Shown in pieces: positions 52,365-60,942 of a stretch of 64,000 bases of DNA. Every line of letters begins with the position of its first letter. Within the stretch, counting starts at the first letter, position 1. Made by a program: the position numbers and the translations under genes. A model generated the notes under the pieces. It was not told the origin of the DNA and ran no database searches. It saw only the letters and a list, made by a program, of their open reading frames with translations. The stretch is from Microbacterium sp. MYb54 (GTDB lineage: Bacteria > Actinomycetota > Actinomycetes > Actinomycetales > Microbacteriaceae), in NCBI RefSeq assembly GCF_002979515.1, contig NZ_PCPA01000013.1, positions 42,064-106,063 on the forward strand. The letters run 5' to 3'.

Positions 52365-52634
52365 GTGACCACCGAGACCCTCACGATCGTCATCAGCGCG
52401 ATCGGCATCGTACTCACCCTCGGCACCAGCCTTTTCGCCGCTGGCGCGTGGATGGTCCGCCGAATCGACGATCGCATCGACGCCGTCGACGAGAAGCTCA
52501 GCACCCGTATCGACGCCGTCGACGAGAAGCTCAGCTCCCGCATCGACGCCGTCGCCGCCGACGTCACCGACCTGAAGAACTCGGTCGCCCGACTCGAAGG
52601 ACCACCACGGCACCTGCTCACCGCGAGCCGCTGA
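52365..52634 (+). CDS. Small membrane/coiled-coil protein, tandem copy 2
   Basis: 89 aa, paralogue of the preceding gene. The TM helix is conserved (VISAIGIVLTLGTSLFAAGAW). The coiled coil has one further 11-residue unit: RIDAVDEKLST then RIDAVDEKLSS (33-bp DNA repeats at 52473-52505 and 52506-52538), then RIDAVAADVTD. The tail GPPRHLLTAS is conserved too. GTG 52365 lies 4 nt after copy 1. The length of the stalk may be varied by repeat number. Confidence 0.75.
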   Translation: MTTETLTIVISAIGIVLTLGTSLFAAGAWMVRRIDDRIDAVDEKLSTRIDAVDEKLSSRIDAVAADVTDLKNSVARLEGPPRHLLTASR

Positions 52635-52651
52635 GCAGGCTTCCGGTCGAC

Positions 52652-53554
52652 CTACCGCAGCACGAGAGCAGCTGCGCCGATGAGAGGTCCCTCGTCGCCG
52701 AGCCCCGAACGCACGACGCGCGTGCGACGGGAGTATTCGTGCACCGCACTCGCGGTGAGCGCCTGCTGCACGAGGTCGATGTAGTCCGGAGACACCCGCG
52801 AGAAGCCGCCGCCGATCGCGACGACATCGAGGTCGACGAGGGTCGCGGCATCCGCCAGCGCGTCCCCGACTGCACGAGCCGAGCGCTCGATCGCCGCCCG
52901 CGCGACGGTGTCACCTGCTGCCGCATCCCGTGCGAGGTCCTCACCGGTGGCTCCGGTCCAGCCCTGCTGCTGCGCCCAGGCGGCGCTCGCCGGCCCCGAC
53001 GCGATCTCCTCGAGCGTCAGACCACCTTCGCGGCGCACCTGGCCGAGGTGGCCGGCGTTGCCGGTCGCGCCGGGGATGTAGGCACCGCTCGCGACGAAAC
53101 CACCACCGACTCCGGTCGAGACGACGATCGACAGCGAGGCGCCGGCACCCTGAGTGGCCCCACGCCACGACTCGGCGAGTGCAAGCGCACCCCCGTCGTG
53201 GCCGAGCACGGTGGGCACGTCGCTCCCGAGGACCGTGGATGCTGCGGCGCGAACGGCCTCTTCGAGACCGAAACCCCGCGCCAGCGGCATGTTCACCGGC
53301 ATGATCGCACCGGCTGTGCGGTCGATCGGCCCGGCGCTGCCTACTCCCGCTCCGACGAACTCGGCGTCAGCGGGCAGAGCCGCAAGCGCATGCTCGACGA
53401 TCGCGACGACCGAGGCGTTCAGCGACTCGAGCGTGGCTTCGCGACCGGTCGCCTGCCGACTCCGGCTGCCCTCCACGAGCAGGCCGTCCTCCGCGACGAG
53501 CGCGGCCTCCATCTTCGTGCCGCCGACATCGACGGCGAGCGCGTACCGGGTCAC
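52652..53554 (-). CDS. ROK-family sugar kinase
   Basis: 300 aa. N-terminal phosphate motif ALAVDVGGTKMEAALV, then VGVGSAGPID and the sugar-site GHDGGALALAE. The ATP site is IGGGFSRVSPDY. The conserved zinc CxCGxxGC motif of most ROK proteins is missing: after GHLGQVRREGG comes TLEEIASG, without cysteines. The GTG start overlaps the pyrE stop (GTGA), so it is cotranscribed with pyrE. N-acetylglucosamine or glucose are the usual substrates; the nearby muropeptide operon makes GlcNAc plausible but unproven. Confidence 0.88.
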   Translation of the reverse strand: MTRYALAVDVGGTKMEAALVAEDGLLVEGSRSRQATGREATLESLNASVVAIVEHALAALPADAEFVGAGVGSAGPIDRTAGAIMPVNMPLARGFGLEEAVRAAASTVLGSDVPTVLGHDGGALALAESWRGATQGAGASLSIVVSTGVGGGFVASGAYIPGATGNAGHLGQVRREGGLTLEEIASGPASAAWAQQQGWTGATGEDLARDAAAGDTVARAAIERSARAVGDALADAATLVDLDVVAIGGGFSRVSPDYIDLVQQALTASAVHEYSRRTRVVRSGLGDEGPLIGAAALVLR

Positions 53555-54111
53555 TGGGGGTCGAGTCCGAGGTCGTCGAGGTCGAAGGCGGCGCGCCATT
53601 CGAGACCCTCGGCTTCGATCGCGGCCTGTGCCCCGGTCTTGCGATCGACGATCACGGCGACGGCGACGATCTCGGCGCCTTCCTTGCGCAGGGCCTCGAC
53701 GGCCTTGAGCGCCGACTGTCCGGTGGTCGAGGTGTCTTCGAGCACGACGACGCGCTTGCCCTTGACGTCCGCCCCTTCGATCTGTCGGCCGCGACCGTGG
53801 TCTTTCGGCTCCTTGCGCACGACGAACGCGTCGAGCGGAGCGCCAGCGGCGACCGAGGCGTGCAGCACCGAGTTCGCGATCGGGTCTGCACCGAGCGTGA
53901 GTCCGCCGACCGCCACGACATCGAGGTCGCCGATCAGGTCGAGCATGATGCGGCCGATCGCGGGAGCGGCACGGTGGTCCAGCGTGAGCTTGCGCATGTC
54001 GACGTAGTACGTCGCCTGCTTGCCACTGGAGAGGGTGAAGTCGCCGTGGAACACCGCCTCATCCTTGATGAGGTCGAGGAGTGTCTGGCGGTCTGCGTCG
54101 AGTGCGGTCAC
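53551..54111 (-). CDS. pyrE: Orotate phosphoribosyltransferase
   Basis: 186 aa enzyme of pyrimidine synthesis, joining orotate and PRPP to OMP. The PRPP motif VVVLEDTSTTGQSALKAVEALR is in the centre-right and the flexible loop RKEPKDHGRGRQIEGADVKGK before it. GTG 54111 (TALDADRQTLLDLIKDEAVFHGDFTLSSG) is chosen: TACACT (54119-54124, minus strand) plus 7 nt precedes it. An ATG seven codons upstream would be internal to the promoter spacer. Divergent from xth. Confidence 0.95.
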   Translation of the reverse strand: MTALDADRQTLLDLIKDEAVFHGDFTLSSGKQATYYVDMRKLTLDHRAAPAIGRIMLDLIGDLDVVAVGGLTLGADPIANSVLHASVAAGAPLDAFVVRKEPKDHGRGRQIEGADVKGKRVVVLEDTSTTGQSALKAVEALRKEGAEIVAVAVIVDRKTGAQAAIEAEGLEWRAAFDLDDLGLDPQ

Positions 54112-54118
54112 GGCATCC

Positions 54119-54142
54119 AGTGTAGGAGGCAAGGCCTAGGCT
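54119..54142. promoter_or_regulatory. Divergent leaderless promoters of pyrE and xth
   Basis: The pyrE -10 (TACACT, minus strand, 54119-54124) lies 7 nt from its GTG, and the xth -10 (TAGGCT, 54137-54142) lies 6 nt from its ATG. Their outer ends are only 12 bp apart, so the two -35 regions must overlap the opposite promoter and the transcripts may exclude each other. Confidence 0.6.
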
Positions 54143-54148
54143 TGACGC

Positions 54149-54994
54149 ATGCGCTTGGCCACCTGGAACGTCAACTCCATCCGCACCCGCGTCACCCGCA
54201 CCGTCGAATTCGCCGTGCGCGAAGACATCGACGTGCTGGCGATGCAGGAGATCAAGTGCAAGCCGGAGCAGTTCCCCTACGGCCCGTTCGAAGAAGCCGG
54301 GTACCACGTCGAGGTGCACGGGCTGAATCAGTGGAACGGCGTCGCGATCGCGAGCCGTCTGCCGATCACCGATGTGCGCACGTCGTTCGACGGCATGCCG
54401 GGCTTCGCCAAGGGACACGAGGGGCCGGATGCGCCGCTCGAGGCCCGCGCGCTCGGTGTGATGGTCGACGGGGTTCGGGTGTGGAGCCTGTACGTGCCCA
54501 ACGGCCGCTCCCTGGAAGACCCGCACTACGCGTACAAGCTGCACTGGCTGGAGCAGCTGAAGAAGTCGACGGCCGCCGAGCTGTCGGCTAACCCCGATCT
54601 GCCGCTCGCCCTGGTGGGTGACTTCAACATCATCCCGTTCGACGTCGACAACGGAGACCCCGACATCGTGATCGGCCGGTCGACCCACGTCTCGCCGCAG
54701 GAGCGCGACGCGTTCTTCGCGTTCCCAGACGCCGGGGTCACCGACGTGGTGCGTCCGCTCATCCCCGAGGGCTTCACCTACTGGGACTACCAGCGCCTGA
54801 AGTTCCCTCGCAACGAAGGCGTGCGCATCGACTTCGTCCTGGGCTCGCGCACGTTGGCCGAGGCTGTGAAGGGTGCCTCCATCCACCGCGACGAGCGCAA
54901 GGGCGAGCAGCCCAGCGATCACGTCCCGGTAGTCGTCGATCTCGATTTCGGCGGCGCCGATGACGACGACGACATGCCGATGATCTTCTCCTGA
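54149..54994 (+). CDS. xth: Exodeoxyribonuclease III
   Basis: 281 aa AP endonuclease/3'-exonuclease of base excision repair. Metal Glu is in AMQEIKC; the NGRSLEDPHYAYKLHWL and VGDFNIIP (Asn/Asp) segments form the active site; the C-terminal catalytic SDHVPVVVDL is intact, as is YTYWDYQ. Length is family-typical. TAGGCT (54137-54142) with a 6-nt spacer precedes the ATG. Acidic tail DDDDDM. Divergent from pyrE. Confidence 0.95.
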   Translation: MRLATWNVNSIRTRVTRTVEFAVREDIDVLAMQEIKCKPEQFPYGPFEEAGYHVEVHGLNQWNGVAIASRLPITDVRTSFDGMPGFAKGHEGPDAPLEARALGVMVDGVRVWSLYVPNGRSLEDPHYAYKLHWLEQLKKSTAAELSANPDLPLALVGDFNIIPFDVDNGDPDIVIGRSTHVSPQERDAFFAFPDAGVTDVVRPLIPEGFTYWDYQRLKFPRNEGVRIDFVLGSRTLAEAVKGASIHRDERKGEQPSDHVPVVVDLDFGGADDDDDMPMIFS

Positions 54995-55005
54995 ATGCCG
55001 ATCTC

Positions 55006-55815
55006 GTGAGTGTGCGGCTGATCGCCACTGATCTCGACGGCACTCTGCTCGACTCGTCGTCTGCCGTCACACCGCGCACGCGAGCAGCTCTCGACGCAGC
55101 CCGCGCGCGCGGCATCCACGTCATACCGGTCACGGCCCGCCAGCCGATCGGGCTGCGAGCGATCGCGGCCGACGCCGGGTTCGATGGCTGGGCACTGTGC
55201 AGCAACGGTGCCTACGCGGTGCGCCTCGACGACGGGCGGATGCTGTTCGCCGAAGAGCTTCCCGCTGACACGATCCGCTCGCTCGCCGAGGCTCTGCGCG
55301 CGAGCATCCCCGGCCTGCTGTTCGCGAGCGTGCGCGAGGGCGGGGAGACGTTCGTGGCTCAGGACGGGTACGCCGCGATCGCCGCTCTCGCCGACCACAA
55401 ACGCGACCCCGCGACCATGGGCGGCGTGCCTCTGGAGCAGGTGCTCGCGGCGCCGAGCCTGAAGTTCGTGATCCGGCATCCCGAGCTCGCGCCCGCCGCG
55501 CTGTTCGACACGGTGCGCTCGCTCGGTCTCACCGGCTTCGAGGCCACCCTGTCCGGCGCACCCTTCGTCGAGGTCATGGCCGAGGGCGTCACCAAGGCCA
55601 CCGGGCTCGCTCGACTCTGCGAGCACCTCGGCATCGACCGCACCGAGGTCGTGGCATTCGGCGATGCGCTCAACGACGTCGAGATGCTGCGATGGGCGGG
55701 ACACGGCGTCGCCATGGCCCACGCGGAGCCGGTCGTTCAGGATGCGGCCGACGAGACGGCCGCCTCGAACGACGAAGACGGTGTGGCCCGGGTGATCGAG
55801 CGGCTGCTCGCCTGA
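55006..55815 (+). CDS. Cof-type HAD-IIB hydrolase
   Basis: 269 aa. Motif I LIATDLDGTLLDSSSAV, motif II VTARQ, Lys in VTKATGLARL, motif IV VVAFGDALNDVEMLRWAGHGVAMAHA with the large C2B cap between. Acts on sugar phosphates or nucleotides; substrate unknown. The GTG start at 55006 lies 11 nt after xth, so cotranscription is possible. A GGGG-TGAG-CCCC hairpin followed by TTCTCTC lies just beyond its stop. Confidence 0.9.
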   Translation: MSVRLIATDLDGTLLDSSSAVTPRTRAALDAARARGIHVIPVTARQPIGLRAIAADAGFDGWALCSNGAYAVRLDDGRMLFAEELPADTIRSLAEALRASIPGLLFASVREGGETFVAQDGYAAIAALADHKRDPATMGGVPLEQVLAAPSLKFVIRHPELAPAALFDTVRSLGLTGFEATLSGAPFVEVMAEGVTKATGLARLCEHLGIDRTEVVAFGDALNDVEMLRWAGHGVAMAHAEPVVQDAADETAASNDEDGVARVIERLLA

Positions 55816-55880
55816 GCCTCAGCACGTGGGGTGAGCCCCTTCTCTCACGATCAGGGCACCCAGCCCCAGTCAGTGAAGCC

Positions 55881-57614
55881 TCAGCTCTCCACGCGGCGCC
55901 GACGCACGAGCAGCCCACCCATCATGGCCAGGATGACGCCGAGCGCCAACAGGGCAACCGGAGCGTCCGCGCCTGTTGTCGCCAGCTGCCCGCCCGGGGT
56001 TGCTGCCCCGCCACCCGGCGATGCCACACCGCCACCGGTCTGCCCACCCGTGCCCGCTGCCGCTGTCACGGTAAGCGGCGTGCTGGCGAGAACCGTCGTG
56101 CCTGACAGTGCCACCAGGGTGTGCGCGCCCGCAGGCGCGGTCGCCGGGATGCGCAGCGCGCCCTGGAGCACGCCATCAGCGTCGGCCGTCAGCGTGCCGA
56201 GCGCGATCGGGTCGGAGTGCAGCTCGAAGGCGATGGTCGCTCCCGGCGCGAATCCGGTGCCCGAGATCGCGATGTCGTTGCCGGCCCGGATCGAGTCGAC
56301 GCCGAGGCTCAGGGCCGGCTTCACCTCAGGTGCTGTGTCGACCGTGAGTGCGAAGTCGATGCCGGAGATCGCCTCCCCCTCGGGTACTGACACCGGAGTC
56401 GCCTCGGCTGCCGTAGCAACACCGTCGAAGAACTGCGGCTTCGCGGTCGTCGTACCATCGCTGAACGTGGCGCTGGCCTTCAGAATGTATGTCCCATGGG
56501 GGACCGCCAGCGAGTATGCGCCGGTGACGGGGTCGGCGCGGGTGTCGTTGACCATCGTGCCGTTGCTCCACGCCTCCACGCGGACGTCGTCCGCAGCATC
56601 GGAGTCGATCGTCACGGCGCCGGTGATTCGGGCCGGCTTGCCGAGCGCCGCATCGATGCCGACGACCTCCTCACCCGGTGCGACCGTCAGGAGCGTCGCG
56701 TTCTCCCACAGGAAAGCATCCTTCCAGTACTCCTCCATGATCCCCCGCTCGTTCGCATGGAAGAGCACCCGGTAGGTTCCCGCCACGACAGGAATGCGGA
56801 ACGTGCCGTCGGAGTTCGTGTCGACGAAGAACACGTCGAGTCCCGTGCCGGCGGCATAGAAAGCCACCGACGCGCTCAGCGGCTCATCGCCGGCGCTTCG
56901 CGTCACGGTGCCGCTGATGTAGCCGACCTCAGCGAGCGAGGCGTCGATGTCCGTAATGGTCTGCGGCTCTGTGACGGTGATGAGCGTCGCTGCGCCCCAC
57001 CCGTATGCGTCCTTCCAGTACTCCGCCGCCAGCTCAGCATCTGACGACGCGAACCGCACGCGGTACGAGCCAGTGGGGAGGCCGCCGAGGGTGTATTCGC
57101 CTGATGCTCCTGCGGTCGTCGCCGCCACGATCTCGTTGTTGCCGTCGAGAGCCTGCACGTCGGCGCCCGCGATCGCAGTGCCGTCGTCTTCACGGGTCAC
57201 GATGCCCTCGATGGCGCCGCCCTGCACGAGTGAGGCATCGATCGCGGAGACTGCCTCCCCGTCGCCGACGACGACCGGGGCCGCCTGCGAGTAGTCGGAG
57301 GCGTCCCTCCAGTACTCGCGCTTGAGGTCGGTTCCCTCCGGGAAGAAGCTCACGATGTACGAGCCCGCGGCGAGATTCGGCAACGTGTAGGCCCCCGTCG
57401 AATCCGTGGTGACCGAGGCCCATGTCGGGCCATCCGCGGAGACGGTCACCCCAACGACCGGAGTCCCGTCGTCCTCCCGGACGACCGTGCCGGAGATCGA
57501 GCCGGCTGCGGCAGCCGGCTCGACAGCTGCGGCCGCCGTCACCCCGCCGAGAGCGAGGGCTAGTGCCACCGCTCCCCCGAGCACCGTACGAATGAATGCG
57601 CGTCGTCGCGCCAT
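55881..57614 (-). CDS. Sortase-anchored surface protein with carboxypeptidase-like repeats
   Basis: 577 aa. A signal peptide (MARRRAF, then TVLGGAVALALALGGVTAAAAV) is followed by four ~90-residue Ig-like carboxypeptidase-regulatory-like units. Each ends in a similar segment (REYWRDA, AEYWKDA, EEYWKDA, then PQFFDGV) and a GxxxxxIDASL-type strand. A further beta domain (LSLGVDSIRAGNDIAISGTGF) and a Gly/Ala-rich linker come before LATTGADAP, a hydrophobic helix and RRRR tail. LAxTG is the typical recognition motif of class E sortases. The protein is probably displayed on the cell wall. No enzyme domain is seen. Confidence 0.88.
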   Translation of the reverse strand: MARRRAFIRTVLGGAVALALALGGVTAAAAVEPAAAAGSISGTVVREDDGTPVVGVTVSADGPTWASVTTDSTGAYTLPNLAAGSYIVSFFPEGTDLKREYWRDASDYSQAAPVVVGDGEAVSAIDASLVQGGAIEGIVTREDDGTAIAGADVQALDGNNEIVAATTAGASGEYTLGGLPTGSYRVRFASSDAELAAEYWKDAYGWGAATLITVTEPQTITDIDASLAEVGYISGTVTRSAGDEPLSASVAFYAAGTGLDVFFVDTNSDGTFRIPVVAGTYRVLFHANERGIMEEYWKDAFLWENATLLTVAPGEEVVGIDAALGKPARITGAVTIDSDAADDVRVEAWSNGTMVNDTRADPVTGAYSLAVPHGTYILKASATFSDGTTTAKPQFFDGVATAAEATPVSVPEGEAISGIDFALTVDTAPEVKPALSLGVDSIRAGNDIAISGTGFAPGATIAFELHSDPIALGTLTADADGVLQGALRIPATAPAGAHTLVALSGTTVLASTPLTVTAAAGTGGQTGGGVASPGGGAATPGGQLATTGADAPVALLALGVILAMMGGLLVRRRRVES

Positions 57615-57762
57615 GTCCCCACCCTCCGAAGGAGGCCGACGCAGCGAAGTGTGTCGCGGTCGACCTCGAGCCAGTGCCGATCGCACGGCAACGTCACATC
57701 GAATCTAGAGTGTCAGGCCATAGGAAGAAAATAGTCGACACGCGGGAGTTATCCTCCCGTGA

Positions 57763-58398
57763 TCACTCGAACGTCCCGACCTGCGGCTCGCGATCCGTCC
57801 GCCCATACCGGAGCAGGGTCACGCCCGCCTCATCGGTGACCGGGGGCTCCAGCAGCCGCAGCACCGACGGAAGGGCGTTGTCGTCGAACACCTTCTTGCC
57901 CGCGCCGAGCAGCAGCGGATACACCCAGAGGTTCAGCTCATCGAAGAGCCCCTCGGCGAGCAGTGTGTGGACGAAGTCGATGCTGCCGATCACGTGCACC
58001 TCGCGGTGTGCCGCCCGCATCGCGGCGATCTCCGCCGCCAGGTCGGCGCCCACGCGGGTACTGCCGTCCCAGTCGAGCGCGAGATCGGCATCCCGCGTCG
58101 CCACGTACTTCGGAACCCGGTTGAAGAGCGTGCCGATGTCGCCCGACTCTCCCTCGGTGTGATGCGGCCAGTACGACGCGAAGATGTCGTAGGTGCGCCG
58201 CCCGAGCAGCAGCGCATCGAGCCCGCGCATGCCCTTCTCGATCTCGGGGCCGACGCCGGATGACGGGTATCCGGCCTGCCAGCCGCTGAAGCGGAACCCG
58301 CCGGAGGTGTCTTCGTCGGTGCCGCCCGGGCCTTGGGCGACGCCGTCGAGCGAGGTGAAGAGGTCGATCAGGATGCGACCGGATGCGTGGTCGTTCAT
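57763..58398 (-). CDS. Dihydrofolate-reductase-like (RibD C-terminal) family protein
   Basis: 211 aa. RibD_C fold: SGRILIDLFTSLDGVAQGPGGTDED, then ALLLGRRTYDIFASYWP, a segment VHVIGSIDFVHTLLAEGLFDELNLWVYPLLLGAGKKVF, and a C-terminal VTLLRYG. Acts probably as an NAD(P)H-dependent reductase, substrate unknown. Its start overlaps the HxlR stop (ATGA at 58395-58398), so it ends the operon VOC-HxlR-reductase. Controlled by the HxlR operators at 59580-59615. Confidence 0.88.
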   Translation of the reverse strand: MNDHASGRILIDLFTSLDGVAQGPGGTDEDTSGGFRFSGWQAGYPSSGVGPEIEKGMRGLDALLLGRRTYDIFASYWPHHTEGESGDIGTLFNRVPKYVATRDADLALDWDGSTRVGADLAAEIAAMRAAHREVHVIGSIDFVHTLLAEGLFDELNLWVYPLLLGAGKKVFDDNALPSVLRLLEPPVTDEAGVTLLRYGRTDREPQVGTFE

Positions 58399-59087
58399 GT
58401 CATGCTCCCTACTTTCAGCCGTGCGATGTGGAAGGTGGTGGCGAACGAGTCCAACCACGACTCCTCGCCTCTGACGACCGCGACGATGTCCTGCGCCAGC
58501 GCCTCCGCCGGTGTGATGTCGCCACCGATCAGCCGACGGATGCCGGGACCGGCGACGATCACGGCATCCGGTTCACCGTCGGGGAGACGCCCGCCGACGG
58601 GTGGAGCCGGAGGCGCGATCTGCGCGACGAGGAGTTCACCGTCGCGCACCGATGCGCGCAGGGCCACGTCACCGACGTGCAGCTCGTACTCGGCGTCCGC
58701 CGCTGCATCCGCCACGAACGCCGTGCGCAGGGCCATCGTGAGGGAGTCGGGCGTGACGACGTCGCCCTCCTCCGGGTCTCCCATCGCCTGAAAGCCCCAA
58801 CGCCCGAGTGCGAGCATGATCGGCTCGAAGGAGCGGCCGTAGGGAGTGAGCTCGTAGACGAGGCCGCAGTTCAGCAGCGGCACCCGCCTGACGACCCCAC
58901 CCTCCTGGAGGTCTTTCAGCCGCGTGGACAGGATGTTGGTCGGAATGCGCGGCAGGCCCTGCTTGAGGTCGGTGTACCGACGCGGCCCGACGAGCAGATC
59001 GCGGACGATGAGCAGAGCCCACCGTTCCCCGATCAGCTCGACGGCCGTCGTCACACCGCAGTACTGGCCATAGCTGCGCGCCGCCAT
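58395..59087 (-). CDS. HxlR-family transcriptional regulator with C-terminal extension
   Basis: 230 aa. The first ~110 residues form an HxlR winged helix (YGQYCGVTTAVELIGERWALLIVRDLLVGPRRYTDLKQGLP, then TNILSTRLKDLQEGGVV). The rest (MALRTAFVADAAADAEYELHVGDVALRASV) resembles an SCP2-like sterol-carrier domain, a known fusion. Cys10 may be the redox-sensing cysteine of this family. Lies between the VOC and reductase genes, 1 nt after the VOC stop; two 17-bp palindromes at the operon promoter fit it. Confidence 0.9.
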   Translation of the reverse strand: MAARSYGQYCGVTTAVELIGERWALLIVRDLLVGPRRYTDLKQGLPRIPTNILSTRLKDLQEGGVVRRVPLLNCGLVYELTPYGRSFEPIMLALGRWGFQAMGDPEEGDVVTPDSLTMALRTAFVADAAADAEYELHVGDVALRASVRDGELLVAQIAPPAPPVGGRLPDGEPDAVIVAGPGIRRLIGGDITPAEALAQDIVAVVRGEESWLDSFATTFHIARLKVGSMT

Positions 59088-59088
59088 G

Positions 59089-59526
59089 TCAGGCCGACGT
59101 GGCGGTATCTGCCACGTGGTCCGGGCCGTTCTCGACGGCCTCGGGGGTCATGTAGAGGAAGCCGAGCGAGTTGCCGTCCGGGTCGTCGAGGTCGCGCGAG
59201 TACATGAAGCCGTAGTCCTGTGCGGGCTTCGGCTCTGCACCGCCGGCGGCCAGACCCTTGGCGAGGATCGCATCGACCTCTTCGCGCGAGTCCTGGCTGA
59301 AGGCGACGGACACCTGAGCGACCTCGTTCGGGTCGGCGATCGGCTTGTCGGTGAACGTGGCGAAGAACTCGCGCTTGAGCACCATGAAGTAGATGTCCTC
59401 ACTCCACACGACGCACGCGGCGTTCTCATCGGTGAACTGCGGGCTGATCTCGCAGCCGAGCGCCGTGTAGAACGCTTTGGCGCGCTCGAGGTCGCTGGTG
59501 GGCAGGTTGACGAACACCTTGGTCAT
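59089..59526 (-). CDS. VOC-fold glyoxalase/dioxygenase-like protein
   Basis: 145 aa. Two beta-alpha-beta-beta-beta modules: TKVFVNLPTSDLERAKAFYTALGCEI and the C-terminal GFMYSRDLDDPDGNSLGFLYM. Metal-ligand positions (His/Glu) are not obvious, so the enzyme type is open. ATG 59526 is chosen because GGAGGA lies upstream. First gene of a three-gene operon with HxlR and the reductase; the promoter carries two operators. Confidence 0.88.
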   Translation of the reverse strand: MTKVFVNLPTSDLERAKAFYTALGCEISPQFTDENAACVVWSEDIYFMVLKREFFATFTDKPIADPNEVAQVSVAFSQDSREEVDAILAKGLAAGGAEPKPAQDYGFMYSRDLDDPDGNSLGFLYMTPEAVENGPDHVADTATSA

Positions 59527-59579
59527 GATGACTCCTCCGGATTTGCGAGCCCATCGGTCGGTGAGCCCTTTCGAGACAA

Positions 59580-59615
59580 GCTTGCAAAAAACAAGCACAC
59601 TTGTCAATAGCAAGT
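59580..59615. promoter_or_regulatory. Double HxlR operator at VOC operon promoter
   Basis: GCTTG-CAAAAAA-CAAGC (59580-59596) and ACTTG-TCAATAG-CAAGT (59599-59615) are two palindromes with 5-nt perfect arms and 7-nt spacers, centres 19 bp apart. On the minus strand a perfect -35 TTGACA (59602-59607) lies inside the second. This arrangement should allow HxlR to shut its own operon. Confidence 0.75.
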
Positions 59616-59676
59616 GGGTTCCCGATCCCCCGCACGGGGGATGCGATGTCGACGGCGCCCGCCCTACGGTGGAGGG

Positions 59677-60942
59677 ATGCCCGCAGCCCCGTTCATCCGC
59701 ACATCGACCGAGCGCGAACGGCGCAGCGACATCGTGCTCGCGGCCGTCATGTTCGTGGGGGCCGTGCTGAGCGCCGGGCTCTCCTCGATCGCTGAGGTGT
59801 GGGGGAAGGAACAGGCGCCGCTGTGGACCGCACTCGTGTACGCGGTCGTCGTGACCGCGCCCCTGGCGGTCCGTCGTCGCTGGCCCGGCACGGTCGCGAT
59901 CATCGTGGTCGCCGCATACTTCACGGCGGTGACGATCCGCATCCCGGAGATCTACGTCGGAAACATCGCGATGTTCATCGCCATCTACACGGCAGGCGCC
60001 TGGATGAACAACCGCCGCCGGGCGATGATCGTGCGCGTCGGGATCATCGTGAGCATGTTCGTGTGGCTGCTGATCACGATGTACCGCGACGCGATCCGCG
60101 AGGCCGACAAGGCGGATGTCATCGCCGGGGCCATGTCGCCGTACGTGGCCTTCATGCTCATCCAGCTGCTGCTGAACGTGCTCTACTTCGGCGGAGCGTA
60201 CTACTTCGGCGAGCGCTCATGGGCCGCAGCGGCGCAGCTCGCGGTGCTCGAACAGCGCACCGCCGAGCTCGAGCGCGAGCGCGAGGTCACCGCCGCCCAG
60301 GCGGTCGCCCTCGACCGCGTGCGCATCGCCCGTGAGCTGCACGACGTCGTCGCCCATCACGTCTCGGTCATGGGCGTGCAGGCGGGCGCCGCACGTCTCG
60401 TGCTCGAGCGAGACCCCGCGGAGTCGGCGCGCATCCTCACCGGGATCGAGGGTTCCGCGCGCGACGCGATCCACGAGCTGCGCCAACTGCTGGAGACCCT
60501 GCGCACACCCGGCGGAGAGACGACGGATGCCGCATCCACCCTCGAGCTCGACGACATCGCCGAGCTCGTGGAGGCGTCGACCGAGGCCGGACTGCCGACC
60601 GACTACGCGGTGATCGGGGTGCCGGTGCCGGTGCCTTCCCTCGTCGCCGTGAACCTGTACCGCATCGCGCAGGAGTCGCTGACGAATGCCCGCCGCCACG
60701 CGGGCCCCGACGCCACCGCCGACGTCCGCGTGCGCTACGACGACGACGGGGTCGAGGTCGAGATCGTGAACACCGGACGCCCGGTCGCCCACCTCCGTCC
60801 GGGGCTCGGCCAACTGGGGATGCGGGAGCGCGCCGCCGCATCCGGAGGCACCCTCGAGGTGACCTCACGACCATTCGGCGGTCTGCGCGTGCGTGCGCGG
60901 GTGCCGCTGGCCGCGGCGACCGGATCGAGCGTGGCCCGATGA
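59677..60942 (+). CDS. NarL-type sensor histidine kinase
   Basis: 421 aa. Five or six hydrophobic helices fill residues about 20-170, without a large extracellular domain; then a coiled coil (LEQRTAELERERE) and HisKA_3 with His222 in RELHDVVAHHVSVMGVQAGAARLVL. The ATPase domain is LYRIAQESLTNARRHAG and GQLGMRERAAASGG. Start supported by TACGGT (59665-59670), 6 nt, ATG. Its stop overlaps the partner's start (ATGA at 60939-60942). Confidence 0.92.
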   Translation: MPAAPFIRTSTERERRSDIVLAAVMFVGAVLSAGLSSIAEVWGKEQAPLWTALVYAVVVTAPLAVRRRWPGTVAIIVVAAYFTAVTIRIPEIYVGNIAMFIAIYTAGAWMNNRRRAMIVRVGIIVSMFVWLLITMYRDAIREADKADVIAGAMSPYVAFMLIQLLLNVLYFGGAYYFGERSWAAAAQLAVLEQRTAELEREREVTAAQAVALDRVRIARELHDVVAHHVSVMGVQAGAARLVLERDPAESARILTGIEGSARDAIHELRQLLETLRTPGGETTDAASTLELDDIAELVEASTEAGLPTDYAVIGVPVPVPSLVAVNLYRIAQESLTNARRHAGPDATADVRVRYDDDGVEVEIVNTGRPVAHLRPGLGQLGMRERAAASGGTLEVTSRPFGGLRVRARVPLAAATGSSVAR

